Assembly (NCBI GenBank): GCA_023853785.1
Contig: JAJIRX010000337.1
Location: forward strand, 1-34,712
From: Psilocybe azurescens
Taxonomy: Eukaryota > Basidiomycota > Agaricomycetes > Agaricales > Agrocybaceae
Reading direction: 5' to 3'
Length of the DNA: 34,712 bases
Below the pieces are notes generated by a model, which did no database searches, was not told the origin of the DNA, and saw nothing but the letters and a program-made list of their open reading frames with translations. The position numbers and the translations under genes were made by a program. Of this stretch, positions 21,653 through 30,753 are shown in pieces (position 1 is the first letter of the stretch; every line of letters begins with the position of its first letter).

Positions 21653-21748
21653 ACATGTCTCCAAAATAAAGAAGAACAAAAATGAAACAGCAAATGAAAA
21701 TGAAAAAACAAATAAAATAGAAAAATAAAATCAAGTAAAATCAAGAAA

Positions 21749-24700
21749 TCAAGATTTAAGTCCCATATTATCTCTACAAAACTCCACTTTGGGAGGTGAG
21801 AGTGGTTTGGTCAGAATATCAGCAACTTGCTCATTGGTGGAAATATATGAAGGTGCAATCTTCCAGCACTAACTGCATCTCTAAGCCAGTAATAACGTAA
21901 GTCAAGATGCTTCGTCCATGGTGTTCAGGATTCTTGGAAACACTGATAGATGACTGATTGTCCATATGCAATACAGAGGGCTCATTAATGGTGTACCAAA
22001 CTCATGTAAGATATTGCGCATCCATGCAATCTCTTTACCTGCCTCAACTGCAGCAATGTACTCTGCTTCTGTTGTAGACAAGGTAACCACAGTTTGAAGT
22101 TTGCTAGACCACCCAATAGCTCCTCCAGCAAGTAATGTTAAATAGCCACTTGTAGAGCGGCCAGTGTCCACACAATCACCATGAGCTGCATCAGTGTAGG
22201 TAATGAAGTTGTCATGACCAACAGCACCAGAATAGGTGAGTTTCAAATCCAATGTACCTCTAAGGTAACGGAACAGATGCTTGACAGCAGCCCAGTGTTT
22301 AGGACCAGGATTGGAGTTAAAGCGTGCCAAATAAGACACAGTATAAGCAATGTCAGGCCGGGTCATAGTAGCCAAGTACTGCAAAGAACCAACTGCATTG
22401 AGATATGGAACATTACGCATGTATTCCACCTCATCTCCATTTTGAGGGCCATCTGCTTTAGATAGCACAGTTCCAACTGCCATAGGTGTTTTGACTGGAT
22501 TAGAATCTGACATGCCATATGTGTCAAGCATATCAAGAATATACTGTCGCTGATGCAAAGTGATAGTCTTTGCATCAAAGTCTCTTTCCACAGCAACACC
22601 AAGCAGGAACTTAGTAGGACCCAAATCACGGAGTGTAAAATGTGCAGCAAGTTGCTTTACAGCCTTATCAATAGCAGCATCAGATTTGGAGGCAAATGTA
22701 ATGTCATCAATATAAATGGGCACAATGATCTTCACATCTCCATCTGAGTAGATGTAGATAGAGCGATCAGATTCAATGCGCTTGTAACCCATTTGAGTGA
22801 ATGCATCATGTAACTTGATGTTCCATTGACGTGCAGACTGCTTGAGACCATAGAGTGACTTTTTCAGCTTTAAAACAACATTAGGACCACCTTGGTGAAA
22901 TCCCTCAGGTTGCAGCATGTAAATGTCCTCATCAAGGTCACCTTTAGTGAATGCAGCTGTAATGTCTACAGAACGCAATTTCAAGTCTCCAAAAGCTGCT
23001 AAAGCTACAGTCAACCGGAATGCACTAGGACGGAATGTTGGAGCAAAGACCTCATGGTAGTCAATGCCAGGACGCTGACTGAAGCCCTTGGCAACAATAC
23101 GAGCCTTGTAACGCTCAATTGTTCCATCTGCATTCCGTTTGATCTTAAAGACCCAACCAGACCCAATAGCCTTTTGACCAGGTGGGAGCTCAACTCGCTC
23201 CCATGTTAGATTATGCTGCAATAGATTGAATTCTGTAGTAGCAGCTTCTTCCCACATGTGTGCATCATTGCCTTTCATAGCCTGCTTGTATGTGCGAGGA
23301 TCAGCACCTGAAGCAAGACCTGCAAACTGCACTTCCTCAAATCCAGGATCATTAGCATCATCTGGTTCAGGTGGATGATCAACTTTCCACCATTCACCAG
23401 GTTGCTTAGTAGGACGTAGAGCGTCGTAGCAATGCAGGATCAACTGGAGCACGTTGGCGTTGACGACGTGGAGGATTAGGAGGTTGTGGAACAGCTTGTT
23501 GCTGTGGCAGTTCAGCTGGCTGTTCAGGATCTGCAATTGGTGCATCAGGCTCATCAATGTGCAATGGCGTTGTAAAAGCGTCATCATCATCATCAAAATC
23601 AAAGCCATACTCCCCCTCAACATTGGGAGAGTGCACATCAGCAGTAGCAGTGGGAAGGAGGTCAATTTTAGGCATAGGCCCAGTAGACAAGCCAGGAAAG
23701 CATCTTTCATCAAAATCAGCTCTTTCAGAGATAATGTACTTTTTGGTGACTGGGTTGTAGAATTCCCAGCCCTTGTACCCAGCAGGGTAACCAACAAAGA
23801 TGCATTTCTCCATATGAGACTGTAATGACTTGCGCTTATCTCCCTGAATGTAAACATAAGCAAGGCATCCCCAAACCCTCAGATGACTGACATCAGGTTT
23901 GCGCTTGTTCCAGCCCTCATATGGTGTCTTATCTGGCAGAGGGGCTGTAGGAACGCGATTCCACACATGTATATACGCAGCAACACAGCGACCCCAAAAC
24001 CAAGCTGGTAAACGTGATTCATTCATCATGGATGTGATATGTTCAGCCATGGTGCGATTTGCACGTTCAGCAACTCCATTCTGTTGTGGGCGATTGCGTG
24101 TAGTATGACGACGCTCAATGCCACACTGGTCTGTGTATCTAATAAATGCATTTGACATGTATTCTCCAGCTTTATCATCCTGTAGAGCTTTCAGTTTAAA
24201 GCCTGTAATATTCTCAGCCCAAGCTTTGTATGTCTGGAATGCTTCCAAAGCTTCACTTTTCCGCTTGAGCAGAACAGCAGCTCTATCCTTTGTGCAATCG
24301 TCTATGAATGTAATCCAATAGCGATAGCCTTCAGGAGTAGGGGGTGAGATAGGGCCTTTGAGATCTGAGAATACAAGCTCTAAAGGATACTTGGATGTGC
24401 TGGGAGATGTGGGAAATGGATTGGAATGCATCTTGCCTGCTAAGCAAGGTTCACATATGGGATCTGGCTGTTGCTTTGAATTAAGCTTAAGTCCAGTGAC
24501 CATGTTCTCTTTAATCATCTTGTGGACATCTGTGTAGCTATGATGTGCAAAACGGCGATGCCACAGAGTGATATCAAGAGGTAGAGTGGAATTGGCTGAA
24601 ACAAATGCAGACTCCGAAATTGGAACTGTAGTACCATTCAACAAAGCACAGATAGATGTCTTAATATCAGCAGAGAACAGATGAGCTGTCTTGCGATAGA

Positions 24701-25000
24701 AATTCATATGTTTGGCATCAATAGTAATGTTGAAGCCTTTGTGCTTTGTTAAATACAGAACGGACAACAAATTGTTACGGAGATCTGGTACATGTAATAC
24801 TCTTGTTAACTCGACGCTTTGAACTTTCTTTCCATTTACAACTGGTTCAAAGAACACAGTGCCCACTCCAGCAGAATAAATAATTCTTTCATCTGCTAAC
24901 TTGATTGGTATGCGTAGAGGGCATAATTTCGTACCCAATTGCGATGAGGGGTCATATGAGAAGTCGCCCCTGTGTCTGCAATCCAATCATAGTCAGTGGA
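21749..25000 (-). pseudogene. copia-2 pol (protease, integrase, RT, RNase H), frameshifted
   Basis: Protease: DTGATSHM at about 24953-24979, isolated by frame changes on both sides. GAG-pre-integrase/integrase: open frame 23406-24986 with the HHCC finger (LWHRRFAHHSYTDVHK ... CEPCLAGK) and the D,D,E core (VFSDLKGPI, FIDDCTKDR, QQNGVAERANRTM). RT and RNase H: open frame 21902-23863 with ARIVAKGFSQRPGIDYHEVF, IYIDDITFAS (catalytic YIDD), YTDAAHGDC and STTEAEYIAAVEAGKEIAW. The two long frames are offset by one base near 23415. Further one-base changes near 21985, 21935 and 21885 break the RNase H tail, which ends at the TGA 21749-21751. All catalytic motifs are present, so the damage is purely in frame. 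Confidence 0.92.
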
Positions 25001-25889
25001 GTGTGTGGAAAAGAAGGAACATCGGTATTAAGAGCACTTGCATTTCCAGCAAATTCCATGTCTTTGGACTCTTTATCCTCACTGGTAGCCTCTTGAGCCT
25101 TATTTGCCCTGTTGCCTTTGCGAGCATTCTTAACACGCTCCTTAGCCTCCTTCTGCGCATTTATGAACTTGTGGCACTTGTCCATGACATGGTTGGTCAT
25201 ATCGCAAAATGCACACTTTGGCTTTGGAAGCAGAAGGTGCAGGAGTGGTTTGGAATGCAGTAGCAACTGCAGGCATATCAGAAGCGCGGCGACGACGTTG
25301 TATGTCCTCAGTGACAAAGGCCTGATGAATAGTAGCCTTGTCCAACTTGTCCAAAGGAGGAGGACGATGCAAATGCATTGTACTCGTCTGGGAGAGCCCT
25401 AATCAATGTGAGAGATGCAAGCTCTTCATCCAACTTGGCCAAGTCAAAGTCCTTGGGCCTGAGTTGCTGAATGAGCAAAACAGCTTGTTCTACTCTATTG
25501 ATCAGGGTTTGAAGGTTTTCACCTTCCTCCTTTCGGATTGAGAACAGATCATCATATGCATTGAATCTGTTACCTGGGCGCTTTTGCTGATGAACAGCTT
25601 TGAGGGCTTCCCACATTTGAATGGGGTCATCCTTGACAGCCTCCACATGGATCTTCTGATCATTGTCCAAATGCAAGTAGATCATCCCACAAGCTTTATC
25701 ACGGTTCTCATGGTACAATTCGAGCACAGCCTGCTCCCCGGCAGTCGGGATGTCAGAGAGCACAGGCTGTGTCTTAGCACCGCTGACTATGCGCCATATC
25801 CCTTTAGATTGGAGATAGGCAGTCATGAGACCAGACCAAGTGTTATAGTTGGTAGCATTCAAAAGTGGGATTTGGTGATCGTTTGCCAT
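25001..25889 (-). pseudogene. copia-2 gag, frameshifted
   Basis: It starts MANDHQIPLLNATNYNTWSG at 25889, a typical copia gag N-terminus. The capsid-like segment (MWEALKAVHQQKRPGNRF, YDDLFSIRKEEGENLQTLI, LRPKDFDLAKLDEELASLTL) is open to about 25370. A one-base shift in CCTCCTCCT near 25365 moves the frame to LDKLDKATIHQAFVTEDIQ. A second shift near 25240 precedes the zinc knuckle CAFCDMTNHVMDKC (C-x2-C-x4-H-x4-C). A Lys/Glu-rich tail leads into the protease. No stop codon separates gag from pol in the restored order, as in other copia elements (inference). Confidence 0.9.
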
Positions 25890-26269
25890 TGTGTGAAGTA
25901 CAGAGTGCGGTGACGTCGGATGAAGTTGTAGGTGAGGTGGGATGTGTATAGCGGTGCGAGGATATATGTGAATGAGTTAGACGATGTCCGGAGCTCGGAG
26001 TGCGATGCGAACGCAAGTTTGAGTGTGAAGTGTTAACTAGCCTAGTTTAAAAGTTTTAATGAAAATGTATATAACTCGGGAACCGTCCGCGTTCGTACGG
26101 TTAAACCGAGTTGGCAAGTCACGTAATGTGTACTTGTCCTTCTCTACTAGCAGCGGCAATGTATGGCCGGGCCTGGCAGAGGTATAAAAGAAAAAAGAAC
26201 TATAGTGACCGTTTTGAGAAACTAAGCAAAAAGGAACTTGGTTTGCAAAACACTGAATTGGAGCGCTTA
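25890..26269 (-). other. copia-2 untranslated leader
   Basis: This lies between the primer-binding site and gag. No coding sequence is visible. It contains a strong inverted repeat at 26073-26112: AACTCGG/CCGAGTT outside and AACCGT/ACGGTT inside. Such leaders often hold packaging or dimerisation signals. Confidence 0.7.
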
Positions 26270-26288
26270 GAGCGCGGGGCCCATAACC
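26270..26288 (-). promoter_or_regulatory. copia-2 primer-binding site (initiator-tRNA anticodon arm type)
   Basis: Directly inside the 5' LTR the minus strand reads GGTTATGGGCCCCGCGCTC. It begins GGTTATGGGCCC, complementary to the GGGCCCAUAACC of the anticodon arm of eukaryotic initiator tRNA-Met. This is the half-tRNA primer site known for Drosophila copia and Ty5. Confidence 0.8.
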
Positions 26289-26662
26289 TGTTAAAGCAGG
26301 CGAGCTCGGGAACACGTGAGACACTCGGCTACCAAGTTATAGAACTATGGGAGCAGGGACAAGCGAGCTATAAGCGTCTGAAGTCCTAAGTGAGTAACTG
26401 GTTATATTAGACATAAGACCTAACTACTTGCCTGAAGTCCTAAGTGAGTAACTGGGGACTTCTGGCACTGAACTACAAGTCTTTATATACTATGTGGTAC
26501 AGATCTAAACCCAAAAGGAAGTTGATAAACATCATATAGATGATAAGAATCAAGATAAAGATCTGGAGCATCAAATAGATAAAGATCAACAATGCTGATG
26601 TAATCATGATAAAGATCAGATCACGTGATCTATAGATAGAAGTATGAAATGCAGTTTTAACA
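26289..26662 (-). repeat. copia-2 5' LTR (374 bp)
   Basis: Identical to 21266-21639 except for two G-to-A differences on the plus strand, both within TAGAC. The sense TATA box is at 26481-26489 and would drive the element's transcript. Confidence 0.95.
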
Positions 26663-27087
26663 AACGGGGTAGCTACTGTGGGGATATAACGCCAACCTCG
26701 ATGCAGAAGAAGAAACAAATAGAAACTTATCTACAAAGAACAACCTCATGGGATATAGGATAGGAGTGACCCTAGCCTTAGGAAGCCTGGGGTGGAGCAG
26801 ATGCAACACCAGCAGGAGATAACTAACAAGGGCGGAGGGCGCCCAAGTCCAGCAGCCGAGACTAGCGGTACCAGCTCTCCTGGTTCCCACATACTCAACG
26901 CCGTTCGTAATGTGGCCCAGGTCCTGGGTGAAGGTAGTGAGTCGAACACCGAAGCGAGTGGCGAACAAGCCCTGCCGAAACGGCCTACCCCAGCATAGCC
27001 AAACAACCACAAGCCAAGCGGATAATCGGCCCATGCCAATCACGACCGCCAAACAAGGACTCCCCCCACAATGCCCAACGTCAGTTG
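26663..27087 (-). other. LINE copy F partial 3' UTR
   Basis: It matches 12600-13076 of copy B. No gene is seen. Confidence 0.7.
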
Positions 27088-27967
27088 TCAACCGACGCCC
27101 GCAGTGGGAGCCGAGTGGAAGGCGAACGCTTTGGGTTCATCTCCAAAATGAGTGAAGGTAGCACAACGTAGTTGGCTGCCTAAGCTCGCATGCCTTGGGA
27201 GGACGGTAAGTCTTCTTGCAAGTGAGGATATGTGTGCGGGTTTCCCAAGGACACCCGCACAGGCACGATGTATGACCATCGTTAAGATTAAATTGGGAGT
27301 AATAAGACCCAATGGGTGCATGATTCAGAATACACCGGCACATGCGTGCGTAGAGCTGCGGAGAGCTCATGTTCGCAAAATGAACCCAGGGGTTGTCTTT
27401 GCCCCCAGGCTGTGCAACGGCCCCGTCGACCGTTTTGAGGTGGAGAAAGTTCCGACCTCAGTATTTGGGGTCCTGGAACATGACATTCCAAGAAGCACCG
27501 CGAGAGAGGGCAGCTGCATGCGCAGGCTGTCAAAAGATGTAGCTGGGCGTGGGCCCAGTGCGACTTTGAGTTCGGTTGCGTACTTGTGAGCTTTATAGTG
27601 CAGGTCCCACTGCAAACGAGAGGGACGTACACAAAGGTGATTGACTGGCCATCCTTGCGGGTGAACCAGGTCTGAAGAGCTCACAGACCGCCACAGAGTG
27701 GCCCTGTCCGGAGTGGATAGAGGGATCGACAGCTCGACGGGCGGAGGCCATCGAGTCTGTGAATATGAAATGTCTGTGCAATCATCACGCGAAGTCGCAT
27801 TGACGATTGCAGAACGGATGGCATATAGCTCCGCATCGGGAGCGGTGACTTTGCCTGCGACATGCCGAAGCACGCCAGCGCTCAGCTCCACCGCTGAACA
27901 GGATGGAGGCCACAGTGGCTTGATACCGTCCTGAGAGGGGCACACTAGCGTCTGTCCCTCCATAATA
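27088..27967 (-). pseudogene. LINE copy F ORF2 C-terminus (RNase H and zinc motif)
   Basis: The C-terminal motif is recognisable (CRCILNHAPIGSYYSQF, CLCGCPWETRTHILTC; first Cys-x-Cys changed to CLC), about 27180-27370. RNase H follows at about 27600-27960 with DAELYAIRSAIVNATS and IFTDSMASARRAVDPS. Frame changes separate the pieces. It is interrupted at 27967 by the DNA transposon. Confidence 0.83.
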
Positions 27968-28059
27968 GGCAGTTTGTGTGGAGCCACGAGGAGCCACCCA
28001 TAGCTAAATGTTGATGTGCGAGTCGGCCCGGTGGCTCCCTCGTGGCTTGGCTCGTGGCT
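27968..28059 (+). repeat. Harbinger left TIR
   Basis: It starts GGCAGTTTGTGTGGAGCCAC and is the reverse complement of 30663-30753. Within it, GAGCCACGAGGAGCCACC and the later GGTGGCTCCCTCGTGGCT are nearly complementary, so one TIR can fold on itself. Confidence 0.93.
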
Positions 28060-28182
28060 TCGCCCTTTTCACACGCCGCAGTTCAGCAGGATCTGGGGCG
28101 TGTTTTCAGCATGTATGAAGCATGTTACTACTTTTTAATCCACAATGAAATAGTAATTCCCTTTATTTGCATACATTCAGTA

Positions 28183-29409
28183 ATGGAGGCAGAAATTCTT
28201 GCCCGTCGACTTGCTTTTCTTCAATTTCTACACACAACTCTTGAAAAGTGGGATGAAGAACAGTGGAAGAATCAGCAAGCACGATACCGGCCTGGTGGAA
28301 AAGTCAATCTGTATTCTCTTGGAGATTATCAATGGGTCGAACAATTTAGGTTAAATTAACATTCAAATTTAGTGAACTTCTGATACCACCTCTCACCTAG
28401 ATTCACTCGAGAAGAGGTCCATCTGCTGGTTGACACGCTGGATCTTCCTCCCATTATAAAATGCTCGCAGACAAACATTGAAGAGGATAGAGTCACGGCA
28501 CTTTGCATGCTTCTTCGACGCTTAGCATACCCTATTCGTCTAGTTGATGTTGAGATGCAATTGGGATGGGAAAGATCTCGATTCTCTCGTATAACACGCA
28601 TTGTTGGCGCTTCATCTTATTTGATAGATGGAAACACCTATTGCGCCTTCGGATCCAGTACGTCTTAATCCAGTAAAACTCGCTGAATTTGGGACAGCAG
28701 TTGCAGCAAAAGGTGCACCGCTCGATGTGGTAGTTGCTCTCATTGATGGTACACTCCAAAAGAATGCACGCCCTTCCAATAATCAGCGGCTCATCTACAA
28801 TGGGTGGAAGCGTATCCATTGCCTGAAGTATCATGCATTAATATCTCCAGATGGCATTGTTATACATGTCTATGGCCCAGTGGATGGCCGACGCCACGAT
28901 GAGACTGTCTACAAGGAAAGTGGACTAGCAAGCCTCCTTGACAAACATTTCTGGACCATAGAAGGACAGCCACTTTATATCTACGGTGACCCAGCCTACA
29001 ATGTTGGACCGCACATCCTCTCACCATTTAAAGGTCCAGTGGTTAGTAGAGAGCAACGTGCTTTCAACTCAAAATGAGCCGCGTTCGAGAGCCCGTTGAA
29101 TGGCTTTTCAAAGAGGTCACCCAACAATTCACATTTCTTGACTTCTCTCGCAGTCAGAAGATTCTACTGTCGCCATGTGGACTATTCTATCTTGTGTCCA
29201 TTCTACTTTGCAACGCACACACTATCCTTCACTATCCCCAAATCCCCCAATATTTTGCATGCTGTCCTCCAACACTCCAAGAATATTTTATTGGTGGTCC
29301 CATCAATGATTATGACCTCGACAAGTGGTGTCTCGACACTGTATGGCATGAAGTGGATGTGCGAGAGGAGGATAATATTGAAGAAGAGGAGTTAGCAGAC
29401 ACCGTTTAG
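28183..29409 (+). pseudogene. Harbinger transposase (DDE_Tnp_4 type), one intron, three frame breaks
   Basis: The transposase would cut the TIR ends and join them to target DNA in the nucleus. Exon 1 is 28183-28349 (start MEAEILARRL; an upstream ATG at 28111 is possible), the intron 28350-28400 (51 bp, GT-AG), exon 2 28401-29409. The N-terminal part has FTREEVHLLVDTLDLPPI and LLRRLAYPIRLVDVE, like other fungal Harbinger proteins. The catalytic residues are Asp 28745-28747 (LIDGT), Asp 28988-28990 (YGDPAY) and Glu 29098-29100 (REPVEW), followed by the C-terminal LDFSRSQKILL. Frame is lost near 28600-28615, near 28650 (between LLRLR and DPVRL) and at AAAATG 29071-29077. Each is explained by one missing base, and adding three bases gives 393 codons. 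As written it is non-functional. Confidence 0.9.
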
Positions 29410-29455
29410 ATGCCTAGTCTGCTCATTAACATTGTACATAAAAACGTAGAAATCT

Positions 29456-30635
29456 TTACATGCTACGCTCTTTTTTAATCATGGCCTCAAACATCATTTT
29501 TATCATATCCATCTGCTGCTCTCTATTACGCTCCATGCTTTCCTTTGTCACCTTGGCCAACTCAGTAATGCTGTCTGTCATGCGGTCAAGTCTATCAACA
29601 ATTTCCGTTTGCCTCTGCTCATCCCGGGCACGGGCAGACTGAAGGAGTTTAGTATCAGAATCAATACGCTCTTCGAGCACATTAAACAACACATTTCGGC
29701 CACGGCGCTTATGGACGATCTCCTGGTTTTCCTTTGCAGAAGGACCAGGAGAATGAGAACGAGGTCGCCTAAAAATGACCAGAGTCAATTCAACATCTGA
29801 GACTCAGTGGAAGAAAATAAAATTACTTGTGACGTTGGCCTTGCTTTTCACGCATTGTAGAACCATCAAGCTGTGTGATATCCGTGAGACCCTGACGTTT
29901 GACCATACCCTTCATTGCCGCATCACGAAGCTCGAGAGCTGCTTGCGATTCTACATTGGTCCGTGTCTTTGTCTCATTAGACTTCTGTATCTTCTCAGTC
30001 TCGTGCTCATCCAAAAGAGCAATGAGGTCAGTTAATGTCTGTTCACAGAATTGATATTCAGTTTATGACTGAGCAATAGAACATGTACTCACCAGAATGT
30101 GATCATCCACTTCTTCATCTGTGCCTGTTTTTGAAGCGATCGAGTCTCACTTTTCTACAAATAACGGTGTCAACGAGAGAAAATAAATACTGTTCAAAAC
30201 CTACCTTGTGGGTCTCAATTATTACTTTGAAGCTGCACGACAGGCAGGGCCAGTACGGTCTATGACTGTACCTTTCTGACCACTATCCTGACGCATTTCC
30301 TCAGCCAATCGGTCCCATGCTTCCCGTATTGGAGCTCCCCTCGCCTCAAGAAAAGGACGGAGCTTTATAGCTTCCGATGCAAGAAATTGATCCTGCCATG
30401 GTAGCCAGCGTGAGTTGCTCGCATTCTTAGCCTGTTTTGAAGTTTCAAGAGGCACAGGTGATGACTCGGGGGTCGGTGATGATGACGTCGGTGTAGTAGC
30501 TTGCTCTGGTTCAAGTGAAGGACTAGGAGAGATAACAACTGGCGTTGGCTCTTTTAGGAGGTCCCCAGCCTCACACTGCCAGGCTGGAGAAGATTCTTTC
30601 GCAGAACGGCGTGTCTTACTGCGAGTATTGGGCAT
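29456..30635 (-). pseudogene. Harbinger Myb/SANT-like partner gene, four exons
   Basis: The second Harbinger protein usually binds TIRs and helps the transposase enter the nucleus. Exons on the minus strand: 30635-30205, 30154-30093, 30038-29827 and 29767-29456, with introns of 50, 54 and 59 bp, all GT-AG. Start MPNTRSKTRRS (basic, possible nuclear signal), a Pro/Ser-rich stretch, then the Trp-containing SANT-like domain SRWLPWQDQFLASEAIKLRP and REAWDRLAEEMRQ. Exon 2-3 reads TGTDEEVDDHIL/TLTDLIALLDEHE. Exon 4 is basic then a long Glu/Met-rich probable coiled coil (MTDSITELAKVTKESMERN) ending KKERSM. Two one-base losses are needed: near 30230 in exon 1, and in the A5 run of exon 2 near 30130. 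With them exon 1 is 432 and exon 2 is 63 bases. It is convergent with the transposase, 46 bp apart. Confidence 0.82.
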
Positions 30636-30662
30636 TGGTAAAGGAGATGGTTGATATCGTGG

Positions 30663-30753
30663 AGCCACGAGCAAAGCCACGAGGAGCCACCGGGCCGACT
30701 CGCACATCAACATTTAGCCATGGGTGGCTCCTCGTGGCTCCACACAAACTGCC
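30663..30753 (-). repeat. Harbinger right TIR
   Basis: Reverse complement of the left TIR apart from a few changes (a G for A at the centre, one base less in CTCC). The frame of the SANT gene runs open into it, but conservation suggests the start at 30635. Confidence 0.93.

Larger units (their letters stand above)
21266..26662 (-). mobile_element. Complete-length Ty1/copia family-2 element
   Basis: It has two 374 bp LTRs, a primer-binding site, gag, pol in copia order (protease, integrase, RT, RNase H) and a polypurine tract. The LTRs differ at only two positions, implying a recent insertion. The flanks are unrelated, however: left is LINE RNase H (CACAG), right is LINE 3' UTR (AACGG), and there is no 5 bp duplication. 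The coding part carries several frameshifts. Confidence 0.95.
27968..30753. mobile_element. PIF/Harbinger-like DNA transposon
   Basis: A 2786 bp element with TIRs of about 92 bp (27968-28059 and 30663-30753) that differ at a few positions. It holds a DDE_Tnp_4-type transposase (plus strand) and a Myb/SANT-like gene (minus strand), the two-gene set of the PIF/Harbinger superfamily. It lies cleanly inside LINE F. The duplication is ambiguous in an AT-rich site (CCATAATAAGTCC in the restored LINE): AAT (3 bp) if the ends are AGGCAG/CTGCCT, TAATA if GGCAG/CTGCC. Three bp is the superfamily rule. Confidence 0.9.

Noticed and set aside
21450..21734. Hydrophobic minus-strand open frame (membrane-protein-like) across the copia-2 LTR
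   Set aside because: It covers the LTR, TATA box and polypurine tract; the Ile/Phe/Leu richness reflects A+T-rich composition. It recurs in the other LTR only because the LTRs are duplicates.
26270..26288. Possible tRNA gene fragment (initiator Met-like)
   Set aside because: Only the anticodon arm matches; the position beside the LTR makes it a primer-binding site.
28042..28182. Transposase start at 28042
   Set aside because: This ATG lies within the left TIR, and the following residues show no similarity to Harbinger proteins; 28183 (or 28111) is more likely.
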